The notes below the pieces were generated by a model. It did not search any database and had not been told where the DNA came from. It saw only the letters and a program-made list of their open reading frames with translations. The position numbers were made by a program, and so were the translations under genes. A stretch of DNA of 64,000 bases. It comes from Flavisphingomonas formosensis (GTDB lineage: Bacteria > Pseudomonadota > Alphaproteobacteria > Sphingomonadales > Sphingomonadaceae). Shown here piece by piece: positions 50,374-59,290 of this stretch (its first letter is position 1; the number at the start of each line of letters is the position of its first letter). The stretch spans positions 1-64,000 of the forward strand of contig NZ_WRPK01000007.1 of assembly GCF_009755815.1 (NCBI RefSeq), written 5' to 3'.

Positions 50374-50680
50374 GCGGGCTGCAGGGCGTTGCGGGCGCCG
50401 TCCAGGCGATCAGGCGGGCGAGCTGGTCGGCGAGCGCGCGATAGGCGGTGGCGAGCCGGATCGCGGCGGCGCGCACCGGCTCGCTGATCGTGGCGGAGGC
50501 ATCGGTCGGAAATCCCTCGGGCGCGACCGGGCAGCGGGTCAGCTCCGCCGGCGGCGTGTCGCGGATCGCGACCGCGACCGTGTGCGGCGGCTCAGCGGGC
50601 CGGTGCGCGCAGCCCGCCAGCACGGTTGAGAGCAGCAAGCCAGTCGCCATCGACACGGCCGTCCGGACCGATCTTCGCAT
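50357..50680 (-). CDS. Rz1-like outer-membrane spanin lipoprotein, about 107 aa
   Basis: MRRSVRTAVSMATGLLLSTVLAGC has a signal peptide with a lipobox LAGC. The rest is proline- and alanine-rich at the start and helical later. It starts inside, and ends beyond, the Rz-like gene in a different frame, the usual nested Rz/Rz1 arrangement. Together they fuse inner and outer membranes at lysis. Confidence 0.75.
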   Translation of the reverse strand: MRRSVRTAVSMATGLLLSTVLAGCAHRPAEPPHTVAVAIRDTPPAELTRCPVAPEGFPTDASATISEPVRAAAIRLATAYRALADQLARLIAWTAPATPCSPHDQAR

Positions 50681-51047
50681 CTTCCTTCTCCATGGTGTCG
50701 GCCGCGCTGCGCGCCGCCGCGTCATTGGCCTGGGCGGCCCTGGCATCGGCCGCCGCCTTGCTCTCACGCTCGGCCGCCGCAGCGGCGAGCGCCCTGGCCG
50801 TGGCGGCCTGGGTGTCACGCTCATATGTCGCGAGCGCGAGGATCCGCGTCTCGCAGGCATCAGGGCCAGCGGCGTAGGGTGCGCCGGCGGTTGCGCAGCT
50901 CCGATCGGCGAACGCCTGCAGCTCGGCGCGGCCGAGCGCCAGCCATGTGATCAGGCCCGCGGCGCCGATCGCCGCGAGGATCGTCATCCAGTGCGGCGCG
51001 ATCCAGCTCCAGAGCCTCGCGCCGAGCGCGCTTCCGATCTCGATCAC
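50592..51047 (-). CDS. Rz-like inner-membrane spanin, 151 aa
   Basis: GTG start at 51047 overlaps the lysozyme stop. A single N-terminal transmembrane segment ('WMTILAAIGAAGLITWLALG') is followed by a long alanine- and glutamate-rich coiled coil, as in i-spanins. Two cysteines may form disulphides in the periplasm. The Rz1-like gene is nested in it. Confidence 0.75.
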   Translation of the reverse strand: MIEIGSALGARLWSWIAPHWMTILAAIGAAGLITWLALGRAELQAFADRSCATAGAPYAAGPDACETRILALATYERDTQAATARALAAAAAERESKAAADARAAQANDAAARSAADTMEKEDAKIGPDGRVDGDWLAALNRAGGLRAPAR

Positions 51048-51640
51048 GATGCGTAGAGCGCGGCCTCGGCCGCGCGCCTCCGCACCAGGCCGGCGAGCAC
51101 CTTGTCGTCATTCTTGTTCCACAAGGCGAACTGCGCCTTCGCGCCGGCATAGTCGCTCGCGAGATGCTTCTTGAGCAGCGTCGAATCGCCCAGCCCCTCG
51201 GCGATCGTGTCGTCGTCGATATCGAGCCCGCAATTATAAGCGAACGAGACCAGCGCATCATACTGGCCCTGGGTGGTGGGCGCGCCGCCAAGCAGCATGT
51301 TCACCCCGATCTCGACTTTCGCGAGATCGGCTAGGAAGCGCGCATCGGCGCGGGCCTCGGTCCAGACTGTGCCGATCGCGATCGGCTTGCCCTGCTCGTC
51401 GCTGGTCGATCCCCAGCCGATCGAGACCGGCTTGCCGTCCTTGCTGCCCGGATCCGGATAGGCTTTCAGCGCGAGCGATTCGAAGCTCTTGATCAGCGCG
51501 ATGCCCTTCGCGCTGGTCTTCATCGCACCGGCGGCCGCGGCGATGCCGCCGGCGAGCGCGCGGTTGACGCGGTCGACCTCGGCCTGGGTCAGGCCGCTGC
51601 CCTTGATCCCGCGGATGACGTTGAACAGCTCGGTACTCAT
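51044..51640 (-). CDS. Phage lysozyme, GH24 family, 198 aa
   Basis: ATG at 51640 overlaps the holin stop. 'GIALIKSFESLALKAYPDPGSKDGKPVSIGWGST' has the E-8x-D-5x-T-type catalytic arrangement of T4-like and lambdoid muramidases. 'VSFAYNCGLDIDDDTI' follows. It cleaves peptidoglycan glycan strands after holin release. About 45 extra residues precede the core domain, which may be a SAR-type or membrane anchor but has no strong hydrophobic segment. Confidence 0.85.
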   Translation of the reverse strand: MSTELFNVIRGIKGSGLTQAEVDRVNRALAGGIAAAAGAMKTSAKGIALIKSFESLALKAYPDPGSKDGKPVSIGWGSTSDEQGKPIAIGTVWTEARADARFLADLAKVEIGVNMLLGGAPTTQGQYDALVSFAYNCGLDIDDDTIAEGLGDSTLLKKHLASDYAGAKAQFALWNKNDDKVLAGLVRRRAAEAALYAS

Positions 51641-51975
51641 GGGCGGTCCTTTCGAGAGGCGAAGCGATCGCGCAGCAGATCCGGGATCGATGCGATCACC
51701 GCTACGGCACGGTCGCGGAATGCCGGAAGGGCATCGGCGGCGAGAAAGGCGCAGGTGAACCCGATCGCCTGGGCGACGAACGGATCCAGCGAGAACCAGG
51801 CGGCGACCCCCTTGGTCACGAACCAGCTCGTGCAGATGCCGATGAACAGCTGCGCCGCGCGCTCGCGCCAGGTGAGCCCGCGCTTCAAGAGCTGGCTCAC
51901 CGTGGCGCCGAACGCCGCCGGCGCCACGGCCACCGCGCCGGCGACGAGGGCGGAGAGAATATGGTCGCGGTCCAT
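51637..51975 (-). CDS. Holin, 112 aa
   Basis: MDRDHILSALVAGAVAVAPA is followed by three hydrophobic segments (about 5-25, 38-58, 65-83) and a basic C-terminal tail. Position between gpX and the lysozyme gives the P2 Y-like holin role. Starts with an overlap to the gpX stop. Confidence 0.72.
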   Translation of the reverse strand: MDRDHILSALVAGAVAVAPAAFGATVSQLLKRGLTWRERAAQLFIGICTSWFVTKGVAAWFSLDPFVAQAIGFTCAFLAADALPAFRDRAVAVIASIPDLLRDRFASRKDRP

Positions 51976-51977
51976 CG

Positions 51978-52187
51978 TCAGTCCCAAAGGTTGACCAGCG
52001 CCCGCTCGTCCTGGGCGGGCGCGGTGTCGGGGATGGTGACCGGCGTTCCTTCGGGAAGCGCGGCGGCGATCGCGGCGAGGCCGGGATTGGCGGCCAGCAC
52101 CGCCTCGAGCGCAGCCGGGCCGCCGCCGGTGGTACGCCAGACCAGCGCGTCCAGGCTCTCGTCCTGGTTGGCGGCATAGACCGCCAT
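51978..52187 (-). CDS. X: Tail protein X, P2-like LysM domain, 69 aa
   Basis: MAVYAANQDESLDALVWRTT, then 'ALEAVLAANPGLAAIAAALPEGTPVTIPD', is the gpX pattern, a LysM-like domain that localises to the tail or baseplate. Starts in a TGATG overlap with gpL. Confidence 0.85.
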   Translation of the reverse strand: MAVYAANQDESLDALVWRTTGGGPAALEAVLAANPGLAAIAAALPEGTPVTIPDTAPAQDERALVNLWD

Positions 52188-52654
52188 CAGATCAGCTCGA
52201 CCGCGACGCGGCCGACCGCGAGCATGTCGCGCACCGCGAACAGGGCGTTGCGGCGATAGTCGTCGGCGCCGAGCGCCCTGGCTTCGGCGCGGTCGCTGCC
52301 GTCGCTGGTGGCGGAGAGATCGCGATAGGTCTCGCACAGATCGGCGCAGGCATGATTGTAGACCGCGCGGCGCCAGAGCAGCACCAGCTCGCTCACCCCG
52401 GCGAGCGGCTCGGCCGGGACGTCGGCGAGGGTGGCGGCGCCATCGAGGACGCGCGCCAGCTTCCATGTCCGGAGATCGCGGCGCACCGAGATCATCGCGC
52501 CGATCGCCGCCTCGGTGAGCCGATCATCGGTAACGACGGTGCCGAGCCGCATCGTGTCGCGCAGGTGCGCGAGATCGATGTCGGGCCACCATCCGTCGGC
52601 CCCGAGGATCGTCGCGGAGCTGCTGGGCGGCGGTGAGGAGACGAAGCCGGTCAC
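52187..52654 (-). CDS. L: Head completion protein, P2 gpL-like, 155 aa
   Basis: GTG start (MTGFVSSPPPSSSATILGAD). 'WWPDIDLAHLRDTMRLGTVVTDDRLTEAAIGAMISVRRDL' and 'DYRRNALFAVRDMLAVGRVAVELI' match the gpL head completion family. 130 bases with no gene separate it from gpM. Confidence 0.85.
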   Translation of the reverse strand: MTGFVSSPPPSSSATILGADGWWPDIDLAHLRDTMRLGTVVTDDRLTEAAIGAMISVRRDLRTWKLARVLDGAATLADVPAEPLAGVSELVLLWRRAVYNHACADLCETYRDLSATSDGSDRAEARALGADDYRRNALFAVRDMLAVGRVAVELI

Positions 52655-52785
52655 GCGGATCTTCCCGATGGTTCGCCCCGCGGCAAGCGGGGGGGTGAGG
52701 AGCGATCGGGGACGGAGCCGGGATGAGACCGGCCGTCCCGTTCGTTCCGCCCCCCGAGCGCCGCGGGGCGAGCTGGTGCGCCGGC

Positions 52786-53556
52786 TCAGGCCGGCGGAGT
52801 GGCTGCCTCGGCCGCGAGCTTCCTCGCTTCGCGCTCGAGGCGGTCGATATCCTTCTTCACGCCGGCGGTGTGGCTGTGGCCATAAGCGAGGCGCAGGTAG
52901 CGCAGCGCCGTCTCGACCCCGGCGCGGCGGCCGCCGGCGGGACCATCTGCGCCGGGCTCGAGCTTCTCGGTATCGCGCACGATCTGCAGGCCGATCGCCT
53001 TCAGCAGCTTGGCGCGGATCTCGTCATGCATGTCGTGATCCGCGGTCAGATCCTCGACCAGCAGCAGCGGCTCGATGTCGGCGTCTTCACCCTGCCCGAG
53101 GCGCTTGAGCGCGGCATCCGCGATCTCTTCGACGATCAGGGCAGGCGCGGTGCGGCTGAAGCGCTCGGGCAGGGGAAGGTCATGGGCGAGCACATGCTCG
53201 ACGATCGGAAAGGCGACGGCATAGTCCTGCAGGTCCAGCGCCCAGATCATCATGTGGATGACGATGTCGTCGGGCTCGGCCTTGCCGCGCGGCATGAGCT
53301 TGCCGGCATCGATCACGCCCTCGACCCAGGGCAGATAGGCCGCGATCATCTCGCGCTTCGCCTCGATCTTGCGATCGGTCGCCTGGATGGTCTTGAGCCG
53401 GCGCAGGTCGACCCCGAGCCGCGCGCGGAGCAGCTCATATTCGCTCGCCGGCGCGCCGCGCAGCTCGCGCGCGCCGGCGGGTGCGGCGGCGGCCGAGGCC
53501 GCCGCCTTCTGCGCGAGCTTGCGCGCGTGGAAGCGCTGGGCCGGCGAGAGCGCCAT
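52786..53556 (-). CDS. M: Terminase small (endonuclease) subunit, P2 gpM-like, 256 aa
   Basis: 'ELRGAPASEYELLRARLGVDLRRLKTIQATDRKIEAKREMIAAYLPWVEGVID' and 'DDIVIHMMIWALDLQDYAVAFPIVEHVLAHDLPLPERF' are the P2 M endonuclease pattern. It cuts cos with gpP. C-terminal 30 residues contain alanine-rich helix. Length is near that of P2 M (247). Confidence 0.9.
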   Translation of the reverse strand: MALSPAQRFHARKLAQKAAASAAAAPAGARELRGAPASEYELLRARLGVDLRRLKTIQATDRKIEAKREMIAAYLPWVEGVIDAGKLMPRGKAEPDDIVIHMMIWALDLQDYAVAFPIVEHVLAHDLPLPERFSRTAPALIVEEIADAALKRLGQGEDADIEPLLLVEDLTADHDMHDEIRAKLLKAIGLQIVRDTEKLEPGADGPAGGRRAGVETALRYLRLAYGHSHTAGVKKDIDRLEREARKLAAEAATPPA

Positions 53557-54578
53557 CAGTCGTCGTCCGGGGTGATGAGCTGGATATTCTCGATGAGGCA
53601 GGCCGCCTCATAATCCTCGATCACATAGCCCTCGTTGGACGACTGGAAATCCTCGACGCGGTCGGCGTCGGGCGCCTCGCGGATGGTGCGCCGGCGCTTG
53701 CCGTCCTGATAATAGATGGAGAGGTTCTTGAGCGGCGTGACCAGGATCGCGTTGGGCACGAAATAAGGCACCGACGCGGCCTGGCGGTTGCCAAGCCGCT
53801 TGCTCGACATGATGATGTCGGTGGCGAGCTGCTCGGTGGGCGCCTGCTCCTTGTTGACCAGGCGAAAATATTTGTCGTGGAGCAGATCCGAGCCGCAGAT
53901 CGCGACCAGGTCCTGGCGCTCGCGCTGCCAGCTCGGCAGCAGCGAATAGATGGCGTCATAGACCAGCGCGTCGATATTCTTGTAATCGCCGCCGGGCCCG
54001 ACGGTGATGACGCCGGCGCTGGCGCCCTCGTCCATCACCCGCTCGGCATTGTCGGTGCGCATATGCTGCAGCCAGCCGATGTTGACGTCCTGTAGCAGGG
54101 GATTGGCGACGCGATTGGTGGTGGCGGCGGCCGAGGTGCCGTTCCAGCCGATCATGATGCGATCGAGCGCGCAGCGCAGCATGATCGCTGCCTGGATGCG
54201 GGTCTGGAAGTCGGCGAACTTCGCCCAGACGTCGAGCTTGCCATAGCCGAGATGGGTATCGAAGTTGGTTTGTTTCAGCTGATAGCCGGTCGAATCGAGC
54301 CCGGTCGGATCCTGGGTCTGCCGGCGCCCCGCACCGCTGGTGTCGGTGCGGCCGGCGATCGTCGAGTTGACCTCGAGGCCGATCTTCTCGCCCTGCAGCT
54401 CGGGCACGCCGAAGATGTTGATCGCGGAGAGGAAGCCGCTCGATTCCTGGATCTTGGTTTCCAGCGTCTGCTGGACGGAAGGATCGACGGTGAACTTCTT
54501 GGAGACGTCGCGGACGCCGTTCACCTGCGCCATCTGGCGGGTATAGGCTTCCCAGGCTTCGCGGGTTTCGTGCAGCAT
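53556..54578 (-). CDS. N: Major capsid protein, P2 gpN-like, 340 aa
   Basis: 'MLHETREAWEAYTRQMAQVNGVRDVSKKFTVDPSVQQTLETKIQESSGFLSAINIFGV' is the gpN N-terminus and 'GKLDVWAKFADFQTRIQAAIMLRCALDRIMIGWNGTSAA' the central part. Forms the T=7 capsid after gpO-dependent cleavage. Full length (P2 N is 357). Start overlaps the gpM region by one base. Confidence 0.93.
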   Translation of the reverse strand: MLHETREAWEAYTRQMAQVNGVRDVSKKFTVDPSVQQTLETKIQESSGFLSAINIFGVPELQGEKIGLEVNSTIAGRTDTSGAGRRQTQDPTGLDSTGYQLKQTNFDTHLGYGKLDVWAKFADFQTRIQAAIMLRCALDRIMIGWNGTSAAATTNRVANPLLQDVNIGWLQHMRTDNAERVMDEGASAGVITVGPGGDYKNIDALVYDAIYSLLPSWQRERQDLVAICGSDLLHDKYFRLVNKEQAPTEQLATDIIMSSKRLGNRQAASVPYFVPNAILVTPLKNLSIYYQDGKRRRTIREAPDADRVEDFQSSNEGYVIEDYEAACLIENIQLITPDDD

Positions 54579-54618
54579 GAAGGATACTCCGGTGCGTTAG
54601 GGGCGGCGGGCTGCGCGA

Positions 54619-55491
54619 TCAGCAGTCGGCCAGGGCGAAATGGCCCGCGCCGGTCCCGCGCGGGCGCGGCTGCTGGCCCGGCTTCTCGGTGGTCTCGATC
54701 GATGCCTTCAGCGCGTCCTGGTCGGCACGCAGCGTGGCGATGTCGGTGGCGAACCTGGTGCCGATCTGCTGGACGGCGCCGCGCAGCTCGGTGAAGCCCT
54801 CGGCAATGGCGGCCGAGAAGGCGGCCATCGGATCATTGTCGTTGCCCGGCGCCGGCGGCGTCACCGGCGGCTTCGGTTCCTCCGGCTTCGTGCCGCCCGT
54901 GAACTTGGTGAGCAGCGCGTCGAGCTTGCTGAAGATGCCCGTGGTGGGATCCGCCGGCGCCGCGGGCTCCTCCCATTCGATCTTCGTCTCGATCGCGGCG
55001 GAGAAGACATTGCCGGGGTGGAGCTTGCGCGAGTTGAACGGGTTGTTGTCGCCCTGGGCCGCGGCGAACTGCAGGATCTCGGTGCCGAGCGAGGCGGGCG
55101 AATCTGTGACCGCGAGGCCCTGCAGATAGGCTTTGCCGCTGCTCGCGAAATCGGGGTTGATCTCGATCGAGGTGAAGATCTTCTGGCGGGCGCCGGTGAT
55201 CGCGACCAGCTCGTCGGTCGGATCAATCTGCGCGAACAGCGCGCGCCTGGTGACGGTCTTGCCGCCGAGCTCGATCTGCACATCGTCGGTCTTGAGCGCC
55301 AGCACGTCGCCATAGGCCTTGAACGGGCCTTCGGGCGTGTAGCCGCGGATATGCTCCATATTGACCCGCGCGCCATAGGTGTCGCGATTATAGGTCGCGG
55401 CCATGTCCTCGAGATCCTTGCGGGCGATCACGCGGCCGTCGCAGGTGTCGCCCTCGATGGCGACGCGGAAGAATTTGGACGTCTTGGCCAT
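54619..55491 (-). CDS. O: Capsid scaffold / protease, P2 gpO-like, 290 aa
   Basis: ATG at 55491 (MAKTSKFFRVAIEGDTCDGR). 'ILARKDLEDMAATYNRDTYGARVNMEHIRG' and 'AYGDVLALKTDDVQIELGG..TRRALFAQIDPTDELVAITGARQKIFTSIEINPDFA' are the protease domain with the family His/Ser arrangement ('NMEHIRG', 'FTSIEI'). The C-terminal helical region is the scaffold. Reads left from a site shared with the late-promoter dyad. Confidence 0.9.
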   Translation of the reverse strand: MAKTSKFFRVAIEGDTCDGRVIARKDLEDMAATYNRDTYGARVNMEHIRGYTPEGPFKAYGDVLALKTDDVQIELGGKTVTRRALFAQIDPTDELVAITGARQKIFTSIEINPDFASSGKAYLQGLAVTDSPASLGTEILQFAAAQGDNNPFNSRKLHPGNVFSAAIETKIEWEEPAAPADPTTGIFSKLDALLTKFTGGTKPEEPKPPVTPPAPGNDNDPMAAFSAAIAEGFTELRGAVQQIGTRFATDIATLRADQDALKASIETTEKPGQQPRPRGTGAGHFALADC

Positions 55492-55577
55492 GGTCCTCGG
55501 CAGCTCCGGTTCGTTCGGTGCGCGGCATCGCGCGGAGACGGTGCAACAGGGACCGGAGGCGCCCTTGTTCGCAACGT

Positions 55578-55608
55578 GGCGCTGTTGTTGACGCGGGCGC
55601 CACAACAG
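55578..55608. promoter_or_regulatory. Late-promoter activator dyad between O and P
   Basis: GGCGCTGTTGT-N13-ACAACAG. It lies between the divergent O (leftward) and P (rightward) genes, as the P2 late promoters P_O and P_P do, and shares its sequence with the dyad upstream of J. Confidence 0.65.
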
Positions 55609-55654
55609 CGGCGGCGGGAGCTTCGGGGGCCGGCGCGGTTAGCGTCCGCCGGCG

Positions 55655-57451
55655 ATGTTGAGATCACCCGACGACAAGCAGCTGTTCCTGGATGTGCGCC
55701 GCGAGGCGCGCTCGCTCTATTGGCGCGGCTGGGGGGTGACGGAGATCGCCGAGGAGCTGCAGCTGAAGCGGCCGACCGTCGAAAGCTGGAAGCAACGCGA
55801 CAAATGGGACGAGGCGCCGAGCGTGCGCCGCATGGAGGATGTGACCGAGGTCCGCTACGCCGCGCTCGTCGCCAAGGACAGGAAGAGCGGGCACGACTTC
55901 AAGGAAATCGACCTGCTCGGCCGCCAGATCGAGCGCTTCCATCGCTGCCAGAAATATCGCCAGAGCGGCAACGAGGCCGACCTCAATCCCAATATCGAGG
56001 CGCGCAACGCCGGTCCGAAGAAGAAGGCGAAGCGCAACTATCTCGACCAGGAGGCGCAGGAAAAGCTGCTCGCCGCGTTCAGCGACGGGCTGTTCCAGTA
56101 TCAGATCGACTGGCGCGCCTCATCGGCGCTCTCCACCCGGTTCATCCTCAAGAGCCGCCAGATCGGCGCGACCTTCTACTTCGCGCGCGAAGCGCTGGTC
56201 CGCGCGATCGAGACCGGCAACAACCAGATCTTCATCTCGGCCTCGCGCAACCAGGCAAACATCTTCCGGGAATATATCGTCGCCTTCGTCCAGGGCGTGA
56301 CCGGCGTGAAGCTGGAAGGCGATCCGATCATCCTCGAGCTGGAGGGGGTGGAGGGGCCGGGCGGCGAGCCGCCCAAGCTCTATTTCCTCGGCACCAACTA
56401 TCGCACCGCCCAGGGCTATCATGGCGACGTCTATATCGACGAGGCCTTCTGGATCTACGGCTTCGAGCAGATCTGGAAGGTCGCCAGCGCGATGGCGAGC
56501 CAGAAACGCTATCGCAAGACGCTGTTCTCGACCCCGTCGACCATGGCGCACGAAGCCTATGCGCTGTGGAGCGGCGAGCGGTTCAACCGCCGGCGGACCA
56601 AGGCCGACCAGGCGAAGTTCGATGTAAGCCATGGCGCGCTGCAGGGCGGCGCGAAGGGCGCCGACGGCATCTGGCGGCAGATCGTCACGATCGACGATGC
56701 CGAGGCCGGCGGGTGCGACCTGTTCGATCTCGACCAGCTCGCGCTCGACTATTCGCCGGACGAGATGGACCAGCTGTTCCGCTGCCTGTTCATCGACGAC
56801 AGCAAGAGCATGTTCCCGTTCGACCTCATGCGCCGCTGCATGGTCGACAGCTGGGATGCCTGGGCGGACGATTTCGATCCCTATGCGCTCGATCCCTATG
56901 ATGGCGATGTCGCCATCGGTTACGATCCGCAGGAGAGCGCCGCCGGCGACGACGGCGCCTGCGTGGTGGTGGCGAAGCCCAAGGTCGCCGGCGGCAAGCA
57001 CCGCATCCTCGCCAAGTTCCGCTGGCGCGGATTCGATTTCGAGGAGCAGGCGGCGAAGATCCTGGATCTGTGCGGCCGCTATCGGGTCACCGATATCGGC
57101 ATCGACACGACCGGCATCGGCGCCGCGGTGTGGCAGCTGGTGGTCAAGCGGTTTCCGGCCGCCAGGCGCTATGATTATTCCGTCGCGCTCAAGACCGCGA
57201 TGGTGCTGAAGGCGAAGAACGTGATCAGCAAGGGCCGGCTCGAGTTCGACGCCGGCTGGATCGATCTGGCGCAGAGCTTCATGGCGATCAACGCGCAGCT
57301 CACCCCAAGCCAGCGCGAGGTCACCTATGTCGCCTCGCGCGCCGGCGATACCGGCCATGCCGACCTCGCCTGGGCGGTGATGCACGCCCTCTATTTCGAA
57401 CCGCTGGACGGCGAGCTGCTGACCGCCAGCAACATCGTGGAGATCTCCTGA
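55655..57451 (+). CDS. P: Terminase large (ATPase) subunit, P2 gpP-like, 598 aa
   Basis: N-terminal helix-turn-helix 'ARSLYWRGWGVTEIAEELQLKRPTVESWK' then ATPase core with 'RFILKSRQIGATFYFAREAL' as Walker A and 'VYIDEAFWIYG' as Walker B. Nuclease-like C-terminal region 'VAIGYDPQESAAGDDGACVVVAKP..LDLCGRYRVTDIGIDTTGIG'. It powers DNA packaging with gpM. Length matches P2 P (590). Transcribed divergently from gpO. Confidence 0.93.
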   Translation: MLRSPDDKQLFLDVRREARSLYWRGWGVTEIAEELQLKRPTVESWKQRDKWDEAPSVRRMEDVTEVRYAALVAKDRKSGHDFKEIDLLGRQIERFHRCQKYRQSGNEADLNPNIEARNAGPKKKAKRNYLDQEAQEKLLAAFSDGLFQYQIDWRASSALSTRFILKSRQIGATFYFAREALVRAIETGNNQIFISASRNQANIFREYIVAFVQGVTGVKLEGDPIILELEGVEGPGGEPPKLYFLGTNYRTAQGYHGDVYIDEAFWIYGFEQIWKVASAMASQKRYRKTLFSTPSTMAHEAYALWSGERFNRRRTKADQAKFDVSHGALQGGAKGADGIWRQIVTIDDAEAGGCDLFDLDQLALDYSPDEMDQLFRCLFIDDSKSMFPFDLMRRCMVDSWDAWADDFDPYALDPYDGDVAIGYDPQESAAGDDGACVVVAKPKVAGGKHRILAKFRWRGFDFEEQAAKILDLCGRYRVTDIGIDTTGIGAAVWQLVVKRFPAARRYDYSVALKTAMVLKAKNVISKGRLEFDAGWIDLAQSFMAINAQLTPSQREVTYVASRAGDTGHADLAWAVMHALYFEPLDGELLTASNIVEIS

Positions 57452-57452
57452 C

Positions 57453-58502
57453 ATGGGCGACGTGATCGAGGGCGAGCTGGTCGCCCGCAGCGAGGGGCCG
57501 GCGGCCGGCGAGGCCGAGACGGCGATCGCGTTCAGCTTCGGCGATGCCGAGGGCGTGCTCGATCGGCGCGAGCTGCTCAGCTATGTCGAATGTTTCCGGG
57601 CGGGCGACTGGTATGAGCCGCCGGTGAGCTTCGACGGGCTGACGCGGTCTTTCGAGATGGCGCCGCATCATGCCAGCGCGATCCGGCTGAAGGTGAACCT
57701 GCTCACCAAGCATTTCATCCCGTCGCGCTATCTCGATCGCGCGACCTTCCGGCGCGCAGCGCTCGACTATCTCGTCCTGGGCAACCTGTTCCTGCAGCGG
57801 ATCGACAATCTGGCGGGGCGGCCGATGCGGCTCGAGCATTCGCTGGCGCGGTTCACGCGCTGCGGCGTCGAGGAGGGGCGCTTCTTCTTCGTGCCCGGGT
57901 GGAAGCAGAGCTATGAGTTTCCAAGGGACAGCGTCATCCACCTGCAGCAGGAGCATCCGAGCCAGGAGATTTACGGCCTGCCCGAATATCTGAGCGCGAT
58001 CCAGGCCGGGCTGCTCAACGAGGCGGCGACGCTGTTCCGCCGGCGCTATTATGCCAATGGCAGCCATGCCGGCTTTATCCTCTACCTCAACGGCACCGAC
58101 TTCGGGCAGACCGAGACCGACGCGATCCGCAAGGCGATGAAGGACGCCAAGGGGCCGGGAAATTTCAAGAACCTGTTCCTCCACATCCCGGGCGGCAAGG
58201 AAAATGGCGTGAAGGTGATCCCGATCGCCGAGGTCGCCGCGAAGGACGAGTTCACCGGCATCAAGAACACCTCGCGCGACGACATGCTGGCCGCGCACCG
58301 CGTGCCGCCGCAGCTGCTCGGCGTCGTACCGATGAACAATGGCGGGTTCGGCGACGTCGGCAAGGCGAACGACATATTCTTCGCCAATGAGATCGAGCCG
58401 CTGCAGGCGCGGCTGCTGGAGATCAACGACCAGCTGGGCGCCGCGGCCGTGGCTTTCTCGCCATATCAGCCCTCCACGGCCGTGGCGCTGGCGGGCTCCT
58501 GA
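57453..58502 (+). CDS. Q: Portal protein, P2 gpQ-like, 349 aa
   Basis: 'FSFGDAEGVLDRRELLSYVECFRAGDWYEPPVSFDGLTRSF' and 'AIRLKVNLLTKHFIPSRYLDRATFRRAALDYLVLGNLFLQRIDNLAGRPMRLEHSLARF' are the P2 Q/phage_portal_2 family. 'GVVPMNNGGFGDVGKANDIFFANEIEPLQ' is conserved near the end. Starts one base after the terminase. Full length (P2 Q is 344). It is the last recognisable phage gene of prophage B. Confidence 0.93.
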   Translation: MGDVIEGELVARSEGPAAGEAETAIAFSFGDAEGVLDRRELLSYVECFRAGDWYEPPVSFDGLTRSFEMAPHHASAIRLKVNLLTKHFIPSRYLDRATFRRAALDYLVLGNLFLQRIDNLAGRPMRLEHSLARFTRCGVEEGRFFFVPGWKQSYEFPRDSVIHLQQEHPSQEIYGLPEYLSAIQAGLLNEAATLFRRRYYANGSHAGFILYLNGTDFGQTETDAIRKAMKDAKGPGNFKNLFLHIPGGKENGVKVIPIAEVAAKDEFTGIKNTSRDDMLAAHRVPPQLLGVVPMNNGGFGDVGKANDIFFANEIEPLQARLLEINDQLGAAAVAFSPYQPSTAVALAGS

Positions 58503-58603
58503 TCCAGCGCATTCCGTCGGTTCGAAGACCGAGCGGCGCATTAGAGCACTCAGGGCTTAATTCCAGAATGCGGGTATTGAGGTCGCCGACGGCAGCTAGA
58601 TAA

Positions 58604-58825
58604 TCAAACCGATCGGAGTATGTGGAGTGCGCTTCCGGTTGCTGCTTTCAAAATAGGTGCCGCGTCAGCCAGCCGCTCTATCGCTTCGTCAATCTGCTCC
58701 TGATCGCGAACGCCCGCGCGGTGTTGGCGATAGGGCTCAAGTTCGTTTTTGAAATAATATATTTCACCGTATGGACGGCATTCATGACTTCCGCACGAGA
58801 AGTTTGCTGCCATAATTAATGGCAT
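58604..58825 (-). CDS. Possible small hypothetical protein, 73 aa
   Basis: MPLIMAANFSCGSHECRPYG, then 'GEIYYFKNELEPYRQHRAGVRDQEQIDEAIERLADAAPILKAATG'. Helical C-terminus. No clear ribosome binding site and no known family; it could be chance. An overlapping plus-strand open frame looks worse. Confidence 0.35.
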   Translation of the reverse strand: MPLIMAANFSCGSHECRPYGEIYYFKNELEPYRQHRAGVRDQEQIDEAIERLADAAPILKAATGSALHILRSV

Positions 58826-59290
58826 GCATCACAAATGATGCGCGACTCAGTGGAATATAAAGGGCCTTTCCGGCTCGTAACGGCCCACCTACTGCAAGCC
58901 GCTCTATCGAAACCCCCTTGAAATTCGACGCGTCGGATCGACTGTCGGTAAATTATCGTTCTCGACCAACGATGCACAGGGACGAGGAAGGGGGCAAGCT
59001 GGTCGATCTCACGCCGATCGAGATGATGATGTCACTGTTCATTTGTAGCGAAACTCGCGACGCAGGTCGCCATAGTGAGAGCCTATGATGGTCGAATCTG
59101 GATAATTCTTACATTGGAAGGGCGCTTCGAACCGGGTAGGTTTATTGCAGGGGTTTCTGGGCATGTGGTCGCCACAAAAGATAATGCCCGCATAGCGGCA
59201 AGAATCGTGGGAAGACGAGGAACACGGCGCCGGTACGGCGCACCGAGTCCTTCCGCATCCATCGGCGACTGACAGGATCAGGAGGACAAT
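58826..59290. other. Intergenic stretch without a clear gene
   Basis: 465 bases between the possible gene at 58604 and the RTX gene. It holds only short open frames with no recognisable domains and no strong ribosome binding site except that of the RTX gene. Right end of prophage B is likely here. Confidence 0.5.

Noticed and set aside
58622-58819. Plus-strand gene of 65 codons
   Set aside because: Overlaps a somewhat better minus-strand frame and has no supporting signal.
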